A stretch of 64,000 bases of DNA from Cladophialophora immunda (Eukaryota; Ascomycota; Eurotiomycetes; Chaetothyriales; Herpotrichiellaceae), in the NCBI RefSeq assembly GCF_000835495.1, contig NW_015622541.1, forward strand, positions 7,006,001-7,070,000, written 5' to 3'. Shown here piece after piece: positions 11,477 to 23,461 of the stretch. A program made the translations under genes and the position numbers. Under the pieces are notes generated by a model. That model was given only the letters and a program-made list of their open reading frames with translations, searched no databases and was not told the DNA's origin. The number at the start of each line of letters is the position of its first letter. Position 1 is the stretch's first letter.

Positions 11477-13452
11477 CTACGCTTTGACCTCGTCGATTTG
11501 CCGTTCAACCCCATGGCTCTCTTCCGCAGGTGAGAAGACCTTCCCAAACCTGAAATGAGCAATGTCACTCATGCCCTGGGTGACATTTCTGAGATTCTGT
11601 CTCACGAGCTGGCCTGTAGGCTGGCTGAAAATCAGGTCGATCTCCTCCAAGGTCTTGTTCTTCGTCTCAGGCATGAACAAAAGTTGATAGAACCAGCCGA
11701 GCACTGCAATCCCTCCGTAAAAGCCGAGAGTCAAACCTGTCTTGGTCATCGCCCGCTGCATGTCAGAGAAGAAGTAGGTCACAAGCCAGCTGCCGAAGAA
11801 TAGGTTGATGTCGGTGGACTCCATGCCGTAAGATCGCAGGTAGGTGGGAAAGACCTCACTGGGTAGGACCCAAGTAAGGCACGCGTATGACCCGAAGAAG
11901 CCGTTGTACAGAATGATCCCAGTGAGGTACATTCCTTCAGTTGCTGTGACCGAATTCAATTGATAGGAAACACCGACAAAGATCAGACCGATGAAGAAGC
12001 AGGGGAGCATAGTGTTTGCCCAGAAGCGCCGGCCGAACTTTTCCATGTACAACACGCCTGGAATGGTGCCCAAGAGGAGAGATCCGCCTCCCACGAGGGA
12101 CATGAAAACGGACTGCTTTTTATCGAATCCGATCTGGGACATCAAGGTTGACATGTAATACATCTATTCGGGAAAGGATTAGCATCGTTAGCGACTGGGA
12201 TCCAAGGTGGAGCCAGGTCGGAGGGGACTTACGATTGCATTGATTCCAGTCAACTGGCCAAGTGCGATCATGATGTTTGCGTAAACGATAGCTCTTCGAG
12301 CACGAGGATTGGTGAAGAAATCGAGCCAGACAAATCTCCGGCGTTTCGTGTCACCCTCGTGGACCTCCGCATCTAGAGCATGGTGCATAATGAAGAATTC
12401 TTTGCGGTCTTCGGCGCTGGAAAGTCCTCGAATTCGCTTCCACACAGCGAAGGCTTCCAAGGTTTTACCCTTGTGCAGAAGCATTCGCGGAGATTCAGGC
12501 ATAAATAGCATCTAGTCTACCATTAGTACTGAACAGATATGGCGGGAAGGGCTTTAGAAACAAGCCTCGTCGACGGCGGCTCATTTCGCCGGGAAGTACT
12601 TACACCCACGAGCATGATGGTGCTGAAGACCAAAGACGAGCCAAGCATATATCTCCAAGACCCGGACTGGACGTTGACGAAAATCGCGGCCACCACATAC
12701 CCAATGACTTCTCCAAAGGCGATCATGAACTGATACAGGCTGACCAGGTTGCCGCGGTATTTCTTCTCCACAGATTCCGCGACGTAGACTGGGACGGTAC
12801 CTCCTTCAAGACCGAGACCCATGCCGAGGATCACTCTGGCTCCCACAATCATGCCAAAGTTGATAGCCCCGGCTTCCAGAGCGCCGCCGATGGTGTAGAG
12901 GATCAGGGAAATGATGATCGCCATCTTTCGACCGACCAGCTCGTTAATGGGACCTAGGAGAAGAGCACCACCGATCGCGCCGAGGGGCACAGCAGAGCTC
13001 GTCAAACTGACCTGAGACGTGCTCAGATGTAGATCGTCGGGCATATAGAGCAAGGCGCCAGAGATAACACTCTGGTCAAGACCAGAGAGCATGCCCCCCA
13101 TAGAAGCAAATCCCACGAGGAGCCAGGTGAAGTGGCGGGGATCATTGAACGAAATCTGCGGGTTGAGAAAGGTGCTCTTGACTGGCTGTGCTTCGAGAGC
13201 GGCATCGAATTCTGCGATTTCTTCGTCGACAATGGCGGTGTCATCCTCTGCCAGTTTCATTGCCTGGGCTTCGCTCAGACGTCGAGACGCAACCGATTGA
13301 TGTCGCATGGGTGCGGGTTGCGGTGCGTTCCCATCTTCGACATGGGTTTGGTCCTGGGACTTGTCGATGCCCATCTTGTAGGAGTTAGGGAAGCTCTGAC
13401 CCGCGAAATCGTAGAATGAAGAACCTCTATTCTGCTGTTGTGAGGATTCCAT
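11477..13452 (-). CDS. MFS sugar/polyol transporter (PF00083)
   Basis: Exons (minus) 13452-12604, 12511-12233 and 12163-11477, 604 residues. After a cytosolic N-terminus of about 110 residues come twelve predicted helices. Sugar-porter marks are visible: GLDQSVISGALLYMP in helix 1, NELVGRKMA after helix 2, VPVYVAES, the PESPR loop after helix 6, EKFGRRFW, and PETKNKTLEEID at the end of helix 12. The family imports hexoses, polyols or quinate-type acids by proton symport at the plasma membrane. The long charged N-terminus resembles inositol and polyol carriers. It converges on the FAD monooxygenase with 127 bp between stop codons, so the two may serve one pathway. Substrate unknown. Confidence 0.9.
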
Positions 13453-14611
13453 AAACACCGCGGTCTCTCTACCTTTATACTTCTCACACCAACAAACTTG
13501 AGCGGGCCCCTCGTGGATCCAGCACGCCCTTCTATCATCGCTACCAGGGTTAGGATATCGAAAGCATTGCGTAGTTGAGCAACGACGTTTCGATCGGCGA
13601 AAGTCTCGGAAGAATCGCCACAGCCCCTGGCCAACTGCATTGCTTTTGCAGACCCATCAACAATGTTTTGTTGGATTGCTGGACTCCCACTGCTCCGTTT
13701 ATTGCGGGTAACCGGCCATGATCAGCGAAGATTTGCGACGAAGCTTTCACAAGCTTCTAGCTCATCCGTTGCTTCTCCATGGGATCATCGCGGTGAACTT
13801 CAAGATTGGCTGGTTTTGGGTAGTGCGCGGAATCACCCCCATGAGCAACGTCGTCATCCACAATTCTTGCAACGAAAATCTTTGCAGTAGTTGTAGGATC
13901 GGCTATTGAACGACGGGGGGTTGGCACTGAATGGGCCGCCACCAACCACTGAACGGCGCCTACCCTCCAAATTGCCTCGCAAGAGCCAATAGCCTGGTGG
14001 CCTCATTCAAGGTCGGCTTCTGAACAGACATCCAGTGAGGAGGCCATCCAAAGCCCGACCAAATACGTCCCTGAGCTGGAGTGGGTTGGAATGGAGCCTG
14101 GAGAAAACCTGGGCGTTACAATCGGGCTGCCGTTGTTATTCTGTACCCATATCGATGGGTCAAAGCAATCTTTCACGCGATCTGAAGCATCTACTGCCCC
14201 TTTTGCTGTGTATCCCAACATTGGCAATGCAGGAAAAGAAAACGTCTCGGCTTTCCCATTCGAGTTCGGGTGTTAATGGTCCTCGGCAAGTCGGTGCGAG
14301 TGAGTCCCTAGGAGCCTTGGTGCATTGGGATGAGGGGTTCCGTGAAACCCCTGCGACGAGCTCTCCAGGCTGCTCAAAACGCCATTGCCGAGGCAGCTTG
14401 ATTGGTATGAGGCTGCACCAGCCTCATCGTTGAACATGTTCATTACGATTCATTTCATTCACCTTCTTGTGCCGGTTAGTTCGATGAAAGAAGTTGCTCA
14501 TCAGAGGGACAATTAATGGGCTAGAAATTGCCTGCACAACCGAGACGCGCTTGCGGTGTGTCCGGCGTAAAGCAATACTAATCACTCGATTACGCCTAGA
14601 GGAAGGTCATC
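13453..14611. other. Intergenic between divergent permease and carboxyltransferase
   Basis: About 1.16 kb between two divergently transcribed starts. Short open frames have no recognisable content. It is the likely shared promoter region. No TATA box at a convincing distance was seen. Confidence 0.5.
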
Positions 14612-16936
14612 ATGACAATCGACGATACTGACCAAGAAAACACGAAGGCGAGTGCCCGACTCGGCCAAATACAGCAGCAAGTCTCAGGAAAATCCAGTCC
14701 GCGCCGCCAAAAGAAGACGAAAGCGTCTGAAGGCCCGGCAGATTGGTCTGACGTGCTGGCGGAGTTGGACCAAGTTCGGAAACTTGCCCAAACCCCAAAG
14801 ACGAACACTACGGGATACATCCGTCACAAGGAGGCAGGGAAGCTATGGGTCAGGGAGAGGGTTGAAATGCTTCTTGATCCGGGCAGTTTTCGAGAAGTCG
14901 GGAGTGCTGCCGGCACGGCTACCTGGGTCAAAGCCAATCCCTCATCAGAAAACATCGTCGAGGCGGAAAAGGAGGTCATTGCCGACTTCGTCCCCAGCAA
15001 TAATGTTCAAGGTATGGCAGCAGTCCTCTTGGGCAGCATCAACTGACAATCGGTTAGGCTTTGGGAACATCCGGGGTCGGCGGGTATTGTTGACCGCGGA
15101 CGATTTCACTCTTCGCGCAGGCCATGCAGACGGAGCGCTGATGGCGAAGACGCTTTACATGGAAAAGCTCGCGGTACATATGAAGCTTCCGATGATCAAA
15201 TTGGTTGACGGCTCCTCGGGTGAGTGGGCGACTTCCGTCTGTTGGGTGTCGTTGCGTGCTGATGTGCCAAAGGCGGCGGCTCAATAACCACGTACCGAGT
15301 TCAGAAAGCGTCTTATATCCCCCAATTGGAATTGTTGCCCTGGGTGGTGAGTGATGCGGTGCTCAGAGCCTCCAGTCCTCACTGACAGACGCTCAGATGC
15401 GACAATTAGATTTGGGTATCCCAAATTGCGCTGCCGTGGTCGGTCCAGCTGTCGGTCTGGGTGCTGCGCGAGCAGCCGGATGCCACTTCTCGGTCATGGC
15501 AAACGACATTGGGTCACTGTTCAACGCTGGACCAAAGGTGGTTGAAGGAGCCACGTTCGAAGAAGATCTGAGGTTTGTTTTGTTGGCTGCTGTGGTTCAC
15601 TATTCATACCTAACATTCCCCCAGTCCGAAGGAACTCGGCGGAGCAGATATCCATTGCGGCAATGGAGTTATCGATAACCTGGCGGCAGATGAGCGTGGG
15701 TGTTATGATCAAATAGCACAATTCCTGCAATATGTTCCGAACCACGGCGGCGTGTTACCGCCTGTCGTGCCTTCGACGGACGAGCCAAACAGGCTGTGCC
15801 CCGAGCTGCGGGAGGCCATACCCAGAAGACGACAACGTTCCTACGATGTCAGATCGATCATCAACCACCTTGTTGACAGGGAGTCCTTCTTCGAAATCGG
15901 ACGACTATGGGGCAGAACAGTTGTGGTGGGTTTGGCGCGCTTAGGTGGCAGGCCAGTGGGCATTTTCGCCGAGTACGTTTCCTTTCTCGACGGAGCGCAT
16001 CATCCTCTTCGTCGAAGAAATGATGACCAGTTTTATTACTTCGATACAAGCTAACAAAACATCTACAGTGATCCTCAATTCAATGCTGGAGCCATGGATA
16101 CGCCTGGCTGTCAGAAACTGATGAAGCATATCAAGCTTTGTGATGTTATGGGCCTCCCATTGATACAACTTTTGGATATCCCAGGGCAAGTCGACTCCTG
16201 CATATGCCGGGTCTTCACCAGCTCAAATCGTTCCTGCTAACATCATAACAGATTTGCAATTGGAACCGCTGCAGAGAAGAGTGCTTGCATGAAATGGGCA
16301 ATGGAGCTGTGCAAGGTTCGCCTCTGACATCGTCCCAGCGTTCGTTTACTCATCAGCAGCCAGGCCTACTTCGCCACTACCATTCCTATCTATACCGTCA
16401 TCATTCGGCGGTGCTATGGTATTGGAGGAGCGATTCTCGTGGACAACCGGAATCCGAACTGCCGGGTTGCATGGTAAGGATCATGACGGCAACAAACCAT
16501 GGCCTGACTAACAGACTTGAGGCCATCTGTAAATTGGGGATCACTTCCGCTTGACGGTGGCATTGAAGGCACGCCACTTGTCCCTCTAAATTCTGCATCA
16601 ACTAACGAGCAACAGTCAACCACCGAGCTGAGCTTCGAAGAGCTGGAGACAACTACAAACAGGTCTACAGCCGACTCGAGGCGGAGTACCTCAACCTGAT
16701 GAATCCAGTTCGCACCGCGAATTATTTTGGGATAGAAGAGATCATCGACCCGGCCATGACAAGGACTCTGGCTTGCGAATGGACGAAGGACATGTACGAC
16801 ACCATCCCTGCTCTGCCTCTGTTACTCTCTTCGACTCTGATATTTACTGACCATCAATCTTTCCAGGTATGAGACGAATCTGCCTGAACGACTGAAGCAA
16901 AGGGATTGCGGGAAGATTCAGCCATCATTCGCTTGA
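14612..16936 (+). CDS. Acyl-CoA carboxylase beta subunit (carboxyltransferase, PCC/MCC type, PF01039)
   Basis: Eleven exons: 14612-15011, 15058-15219, 15273-15346, 15397-15572, 15625-15972, 16069-16185, 16252-16315, 16364-16473, 16522-16568, 16616-16793 and 16867-16936; 581 residues, all phases consistent. Family landmarks: the VRERVEMLLDPGSF start of the N-terminal crotonase fold, LVDGSSGGGS, MRQLDLGIPNCAAVVGP, CGNGVIDNLAADE, LDIPGFAIGTAAEKS, CYGIGGAILVD, WPSVNWGSLPLDGGIE, and the C-terminal GKIQPSF. The enzyme moves CO2 from carboxybiotin to a short acyl-CoA such as propionyl- or 3-methylcrotonyl-CoA, normally together with a biotin carboxylase subunit, which is absent from this window. Residues 18-45 are a lysine-rich, poorly conserved stretch. 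Two introns appear to start with GC: 16186-16251 (GCAAGT) and 16569-16615 (GCACGC). Confidence 0.88.
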
Positions 16937-17707
16937 CCTCGCGGATGCACTGAGCCTGTTTGGTTCCTCATAGCTCCTTCAGTACTCGGCGGCGACTCTC
17001 TATCTAGTTGAGCCACGCGTTTGGGACCGTGGCCGGGCCGCTTTTCTTGAATATTCTTGCGATCTAGCTCAGCTCTCGCTCGGCCTCACCGCGAGTTGTT
17101 CAGCCTGCTCAGGCCGCTACTCACTTCCGGCACAGCTTTTTACTCAGTCCCGTTTCTGGGCCCCTGCTCTCGTTATACGCCCACGCCACCTTCTGTTCGG
17201 AGATGTGGACACTTTCCGTGACCATCTGCAAAGGGCCAGTTCTAGGAACCCCCAGTGTCGAAATTGTGACCTCTTGTAGGGCGCTGGATCCACACATAAA
17301 ATTTAAGTCGATTGGAAAGCGCGCATCAAGGTGGTCGTGTGTCATACATAGCATACAAGATATAGGGGAGGAGGGGTTAAAGAGAAAAGGCAGTGGTAGA
17401 GCTGCACATTCGACATGTTTCCCCTAATATCATATCGATTTACAATTATCCCGTTCACGACCTACCAGAAAACAGTTTACTGAAACAGGTGTGAGCAGAT
17501 CATTGTCACTGGTGTATCGCCAAATAGCCTTGGCTGGCAGTCAGTGGTAAAAATAAACGGGAAGTATCACCGCATCTTAATGACAACGTTATCGATTCAG
17601 CACATGCCGACCACCACGTCTGCAGCTTGGATCGATCGTGTCTTTTGTACCTCAAACATTCGTGAAATGGTACAGCATGTTGAAATAGTATGCCAGTCTC
17701 TGTTCCA
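16937..17707. other. Intergenic between convergent genes
   Basis: About 770 bp between two 3' ends. Only short, unconvincing open frames on either strand; nothing recognisable. Confidence 0.5.
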
Positions 17708-19926
17708 CTAGTTTTCCGGCTCGTGTAATATCTTGGCCTCACCATTTCCACTCCCTCGCAGGTGCGGTCGGGCGAGCTGAACGTTGACCTGTCTGGAAGT
17801 GTGGGAGATCAGCATGGTTCCTTTACGATCGTTTGCCTGCCAGAGGAGAACTTACTTTGTGAGTCTTTTATCTACGTCCGCAACAAACAGTGCACCAACA
17901 ATTGCAAGCCCTGGCACCGGAATTAGATTTCTTCTTGGAGGGCCCGTAGTTATACTCACCTCCGAAGGCCACAGTGACACAGTAGACCAACTTAAATGCG
18001 TTGCTGTAGACACTCTTCTGGGCGTCTAATGCTGCGGCGACAATGCCCGGAGTGACACCTGGGACATTTTCAAAGTTTCCCAGTGGTAGAGCCGCTGTCA
18101 ATTGTTAGAAGGCGGGTTGAAAGCCAGATAGCACAGCATAAAACTCACAGAGAAACGATGTCAGGGAAGCAGCAGGCAGACCAGCCTGGATCAGTGCTCT
18201 GCCGATTTCTCTTGCCCATCTGCTGCTCACCCGGTTTGCGAGCAAGCTTGAGTAGATGGCCACGCCAATCGCACCCCCAGTGGATCGCGTCGAGTTGACC
18301 AGGCCAGTCGCGACTCCAATGTCCTCATCGCGCGCCCCGAGCTGCACGATTAGTATGCTCATGCAGTTGGTGGCGCCGATCATGGCAGAAGCGAGAGCGA
18401 CGAGCACAATCGCGCGAGCGGGAGTGTGTTCGTCGCTCGTTGCGTTCAATCCCAGGAACATCGTCATCATCACGACGACGAATATATACTGATACCTGGT
18501 CTTGGGGATTGTCGAGAACGTCTGGCCTGCTAGGATGAGACCGGCTTTGGACTAGGGTGTTAGCCACGCTCTGCAGACTCCGCGATCGACCCTTGCTTAC
18601 TAGTTGAGGCGGCATTGGTAGCCATGCCATACCAACCCACAGTTCTTGGGACTGTGGTGAACAGGCGTTGTACTTGCTGTGGCCACAAGATACCCGTGCT
18701 GATTAAAGCCATGCCGCCGGCAAAGCTAACCCCTAGCGGGACAACGACGGCCCTGACATCTTGCAATAGTCGAGGCGGGCACAGTTTTGCGATGCTGTCA
18801 GGGCTGTACACCTCCCAAAGAGGAAATGCCACGAAGACGGATATGCCCCCGATGATTGTCGGAGCCAGGACGACGGCATTGGTCCACGGATATGGATTGC
18901 CTCCAAACCCAACGCCGACGAGAAACACGGTCAGGCCGCCGCCAAAGAGGAGCAGCGCCACGAAATCCAGCTCGAGGAATTGTTGGCGTCGCGTCTTACC
19001 GTCTGGATGTAAGCCGAGAAAATCGGGAGGCCAATAGAAGACTGATACGAGGACCAAAGCCACGACGTTGACGATCAGAGACACATAGTAAGCCCACCTC
19101 CATGAGGCTTGGGAGACGAGCTGATACGCTGAGAGAGAAGGCGGATCAGTCGTGGACCGAAATGGAGCCAGGCCAAGTGGTAAATACTACTCACCTATCG
19201 GGGCTCCGAAGGAGGACCCTGGAATTGACACAATACTCATGAAAGCCAAAGTCTGCCCTCGATTCTTCTTCGGTACAATCTCATTTGCGGCCGCAAATGC
19301 GAGTTGTTGAAGCCCGGCCGAAAGGCCCTTAAGAGAACATCAGCGAAGTAATGACAGAAAGGTCGCCTCAAGCCTACCAGGAATGAGCTTCCGAGTATTA
19401 TCAATGATGTATTTGTTGCCCTGCATTGGTCAGTGGGTTATGTGGTTGAGAACTGGTTTGTTTTTTCTGGGGAGACATACCTGCAGGCAATTGCGCAACC
19501 AATGGCACCCAAGAGGTTCCCTCCAAGGAAGAAATTCCTGCGTCCAAAGATGTCGCTGCATCTACCGGCTATAGTCATGACGACCGCGCTTGCAAGCGCC
19601 CAGGAGGTAGCTGCCCATGTGTAGTTGGTCGACGGCCCGACATCCTCGTTGATGGTGAGGAGGATTGCAGAAGGCAAAGCAAAGGAGAACAGGCACGCTT
19701 CATAGGTAACAGCGAGAGCCTAGATCTAATCAGCCGAAAACAATGGACAAGCGGCGGGGGGTACTACCAGTAAGCCCAGAATTGTTCGCAGGTCAATCGA
19801 CCGAGACTCATAGTCCTGGATGCTGTCGTAGGAGCCACCATGAACCTGGGAAACGACCTCAATCTTCTCCTCATGCGCCAGTGAGATGTCTGGCTGTCCA
19901 GCTTTCTGCTCCTTCGCAACGGCCAT
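17708..19926 (-). CDS. MFS exporter of the TRI12/siderophore-transporter type (PF06609-like)
   Basis: Exons (minus) 19926-19768, 19719-19481, 19420-19378, 19327-19195, 19128-18601, 18544-18149, 18094-17960, 17910-17856 and 17792-17708; 590 residues, phases consistent. Many helices are visible, in a layout that fits 14 spans. The antiporter motif is in GRCSDIFGRRNFFLGG after helix 2, and ASWRWAYYVSLIVNVV follows the central region. ATGLVNSTRSTGGAIGVAIYSS is a typical late-helix motif of the TRI12 and siderophore families. Known relatives export trichothecenes or carry iron siderophores. The acceptor at 18545 is an unusual AAG; a GCTAAC branch point lies just before it. It is divergent to the hydrolase gene. 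Confidence 0.87.
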
Positions 19927-20476
19927 AATGAGGTATCTGTCACATGGGAGACATAGGATGAAAGGCACGCAAAGAAGGACAAGAAAGTTCCCTTTATAGA
20001 AACGTCCTGCGCTGCATCTAGCCCCAGGGTCTAAACCTTGCAAACCACAAAATACCCCATGGGGAAAGGGAAATTCTCAGAGACTCAGTCCATGACTAAA
20101 ACATAGGTATTTCCTCGGTGAAGCAAAAGCACCTTGAGGCTGCCTGGGCGAAGACCTTCGGCTTCAAGTGCCAGGAGTGATGCACTCAAATCTGGACTGC
20201 TCGGTCACAAGCATATCAGGTAACCGATACCGAAACTTTGTAAGGCAAGTTGATGGTCCACAACTTCGGACTTGCCTATCTCGGACCCGGTGCCGAGATG
20301 TCTTTCTTCATCTTTGTAATCATACACAATGCGACGCTCCATCTGTTTTCACAAGGAGCCAGACCTGGCACGATGACCGGATTCAAAAAGACCATAGCCG
20401 CACCCGTTGAGCATAAATCTAAGGAATGGGTTTCTGCGCTTCTCGTTCCAGCTTACCTCCCACCGACATCTGAGCC
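19927..20476. promoter_or_regulatory. Divergent promoter region, exporter / hydrolase
   Basis: About 550 bp separates the two start codons, which suggests shared control. No clear TATA box or repeated operator was found. Confidence 0.4.
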
Positions 20477-21294
20477 ATGGCCTCGAAACCCGTCATCCTC
20501 CTGGTCCCCGGATCCTTCACCATTTCGGCCATGTATTACCCTCTTCAGGACATTCTGGTCGAGGAAGGGTACGAAGTGTACGTGAACAACCTGCCATCAG
20601 CGAGTCGGAACGGTCCAGAAGCTCCCGCAAGTTTGAGTGACGATGCAAAGTTCTTCAGCAACATCATCGGAATGGTCGCAGACCAGGGAAAGGATATTGT
20701 TGTCCTTGGCCACTCATATGGCGGCCTAGTTGCCTCTGAATCTGCCAAAGGTCACAGCAAGGCAGAGCGGTACGCCCGAGGTCTGAAAGGCGGGATCATC
20801 AGGATCATCTTCCTGGCCGCCATTGTCCTGCAGGAAGGACAATCATTGCTGGGCCATCAAGGCCAGTTGCCACCATCGATCATAAAGACAGACGAGGTAG
20901 GAGCCACTCCTTCGACCGCCGAATCCCAGGAAGCTAACTGGCGCAGTACGGATTCATGAGACTTGCCGATCCCGCCTTGTCCGGCACACGCATGTATGAT
21001 GGTTGGCCAGAAGAACGAGCAGTCGCCTGGGCAAGAGCTGCGCCAAAGCAATCCGCGCTCAGCTTTGCTAGTCCGGTGACCTATACCGCTTTTAAGGATA
21101 TACCTTCTTCGTACATTTTATGCGAGCAAGACCAGGTTGTGCCTCCAGCGTTGCAAGAAGAATACATCGAAAATATAAGAATTGTGGCTGGCAGGGCGGC
21201 GGACGTACATAAGCTGGCCTCGAATCATGTGCCGAACCTGACCTCGACTGAGACTCTAGCGAAGCTCATCCTGAAGATTGCCACCGCTTCATAG
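20477..21294 (+). CDS. Alpha/beta hydrolase (PF12697 type)
   Basis: Exons 20477-20896 and 20947-21294, 255 residues. The chain opens with ILLVPGSFTISAMYYPL, the strand 3/oxyanion region of small fungal alpha/beta hydrolases. The nucleophile elbow is GHSYGGL at about residue 77. The late Asp region is in LCEQDQVVPP and the catalytic His in ASNHVPNLT near the C-terminus. No signal peptide or membrane helix is seen, so it is probably cytosolic. Related proteins act as esterases or lactonases and are often found in catabolic and secondary-metabolite clusters. The stop is only 77 bp from the 3' end of the convergent regulator gene. Confidence 0.88.
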
Positions 21295-21370
21295 ATGCTA
21301 CATTAGCCACTCCAATTGCGTTGGCGCCGACAATCATGCTCCGATGTTCGCGGATAGTGGTTTTCATGGC

Positions 21371-23461
21371 TCAAGTCCCCGTACTTCCGGCATAACGCCA
21401 GTCCCTATTTGCCCAGTCAATGTTGTTGGCATCGAATGGGGCAGATAGTAACAACTCGGAAATAGCGTCTAGATTTGATGATCGAAAGTAGGGTATATTG
21501 AAGTCCTCTTCGCTTGCGAACGAACTTCCAAACATGTCCGCTGCATGATATCTGTTGTCATTTTGCAACCTCGCATTGGTGCTTTGTGTAACAAACGGCG
21601 AGGCAGTGCTGTCCATGTCCGTCCCTGCGATGGCGATGGCGTTCGACTCCCCGCTTGTGCTCATCAGTGTACATTCATCATAAGACGGCCGAGGATTGGC
21701 TCGATCTTCCCACTCGAAAGTTCGATACGGGAGTTTGCCGCTCCTGACGCGCTCAATGAAACCGATTGCACAATCCGCGGAATTGTACTTCGGGCTTAAT
21801 GCCGCGAATGCTTGGATAGTTTGCCTGAGGTACAGATTTCCAGTGCCTCGGAGCTCTGGCTCGGTCGATAGAGCATCTTTCAAGTGTTGAATAGATGCCA
21901 CGATCAGGGCTCCCACGGCCAGCGGCGGCATGACTTCGAGGAGATGGCTCTCCTCCAATTGTCTCGCTATTTCCGAGATTCGACGTGCGGCAGATCGAAG
22001 AGTCTGCCGGGAGAAGCCTTGCAAAGCTTCAGCAGCAGAGCCCTTTGATTGTTCATGGAGGAGCAGCGGCCGATGGACGGTGCACAGCGCAGTCAAATAT
22101 AACAGTTCGATGGTCGCAGAATGTAAGCCCAGTAAGCTTCCATTTTGGCCATGATGCTGGCCCAAGGCTGCCTCTTTGATAGATGCCGTCTCCGTGCACC
22201 ATCCGCGAAGCTCTTGGTCCCGAGCAGCTGCTTCGGTGGTGAGAATTTTCGTTTTCGGGATCAAGACCATGAAGGGGTCGCTCGAATACACGAGCCGTAC
22301 GCCACTCAACTCATATTGCGAATCGAGGATGCGTCCAATAATAAGGCACAATTTGACCTTTTGTGCGCATAATTGACCCAGGCTCGTTGGTTCAATCCCT
22401 TGGCCGGGCCTATAGTATTGATGCAATGCCCGACTGAAAGCTGCGTCCTCGAAGTCAGCTGGGTCGATGCTGTCAAGGTTCTCACCTTGGCCGCGGTGAG
22501 CATTTTGCCGCCGTTCCGTTATGGATAGAAGTTTGTCTCTCATCAGACAGCAATACCACAACTTTCGCCTCATTCGCTGCCGGGCCGACTCGTTTGAAAA
22601 CTGGTGCTGCCTGTCCAAACCAATATCGGTGGCCAAAGAGAAAGCAGTCCGTAGCCAGTAGAATCGACCCTTCGTATCATTCTGCTGACCATACCAATAT
22701 GTCATAAGCAGCAGTATCTGTATCATCGTCGTAGGGTTTGACTCGACATCCATTTCGTACAGGAGCTTTACCCGGTCGAAGAAGGTTTTCCGGGCGTCGT
22801 TATAAGTTCGGAACCCCTCTTGTTGCAAATGGGATAGATCTGTGAAGGCGACTCCGGCAAACATCACGGCTTGAAACAACACCAGACTGATTTTGTCGTT
22901 CTCTGTACCGTTTACTGCGCCGAGGAAACTGGCCATATCCAAGACCGGTAGTAAAGGATATACGTGACAGACAAATACTCTCAGCAACTCATCAATCATC
23001 GTTTTGCTGGGAACTGTAAGAGCTCCCCTGCTCAATAGGAGCTGCCGGATATCATGGTCAAGCCCCGCAGGAAGAGGTGCGATGTAGCTCGGAAGCTCAG
23101 ATTGGTCTCTGGGAGACGTATCAGCTATTTCGCCATCGTCACAGCATTCCACCGGGGTAGCATTGTCAAAAGAACACGCCAACGAGGCTTGCCCACCGGC
23201 GGTTGTTTGAGGAGAGACGACTTTATCCCCATTTCTGTTGCATCCCGAGCGCTCGCCAATCTTGAATGTATAGACGTTGGCCTGAGGCAGATTCGTCCTG
23301 CCAGGATGCTGCATCGGCCTCTCTTTCCCTCGGTCGTCAACGGAGCAGACAACGGCGGCTCTCGAGCAATTCGAACACGGAGTGCCTTTCCTCGACACAT
23401 CGCACCGGACTTTACGATTGTGGCAGGTTATGCACGCTCTAGGCGCCCTTCGTCTCAGCAT
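21371..23461 (-). CDS. Zn2Cys6 transcription factor (cutinase-factor-like)
   Basis: A single uninterrupted frame of 696 residues. Residues 10-38 form a Zn2Cys6 cluster (CITCHNRKVRCDV followed by CSNCSRAAVVC). The middle domain (PF04082) begins around residue 160 with FVCHVYPLLPVLD and includes RTAFSLATDIGLDRQH, the usual core of that domain. It ends in an acidic/asparagine-rich tail. Such proteins bind CGG triplets and regulate nearby or distant metabolic genes. The position at the end of the monooxygenase/permease/exporter/hydrolase block makes it the candidate local regulator. The absence of introns in a gene this long is unusual next to its neighbours. Confidence 0.9.
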   Translation of the reverse strand: MLRRRAPRACITCHNRKVRCDVSRKGTPCSNCSRAAVVCSVDDRGKERPMQHPGRTNLPQANVYTFKIGERSGCNRNGDKVVSPQTTAGGQASLACSFDNATPVECCDDGEIADTSPRDQSELPSYIAPLPAGLDHDIRQLLLSRGALTVPSKTMIDELLRVFVCHVYPLLPVLDMASFLGAVNGTENDKISLVLFQAVMFAGVAFTDLSHLQQEGFRTYNDARKTFFDRVKLLYEMDVESNPTTMIQILLLMTYWYGQQNDTKGRFYWLRTAFSLATDIGLDRQHQFSNESARQRMRRKLWYCCLMRDKLLSITERRQNAHRGQGENLDSIDPADFEDAAFSRALHQYYRPGQGIEPTSLGQLCAQKVKLCLIIGRILDSQYELSGVRLVYSSDPFMVLIPKTKILTTEAAARDQELRGWCTETASIKEAALGQHHGQNGSLLGLHSATIELLYLTALCTVHRPLLLHEQSKGSAAEALQGFSRQTLRSAARRISEIARQLEESHLLEVMPPLAVGALIVASIQHLKDALSTEPELRGTGNLYLRQTIQAFAALSPKYNSADCAIGFIERVRSGKLPYRTFEWEDRANPRPSYDECTLMSTSGESNAIAIAGTDMDSTASPFVTQSTNARLQNDNRYHAADMFGSSFASEEDFNIPYFRSSNLDAISELLLSAPFDANNIDWANRDWRYAGSTGT

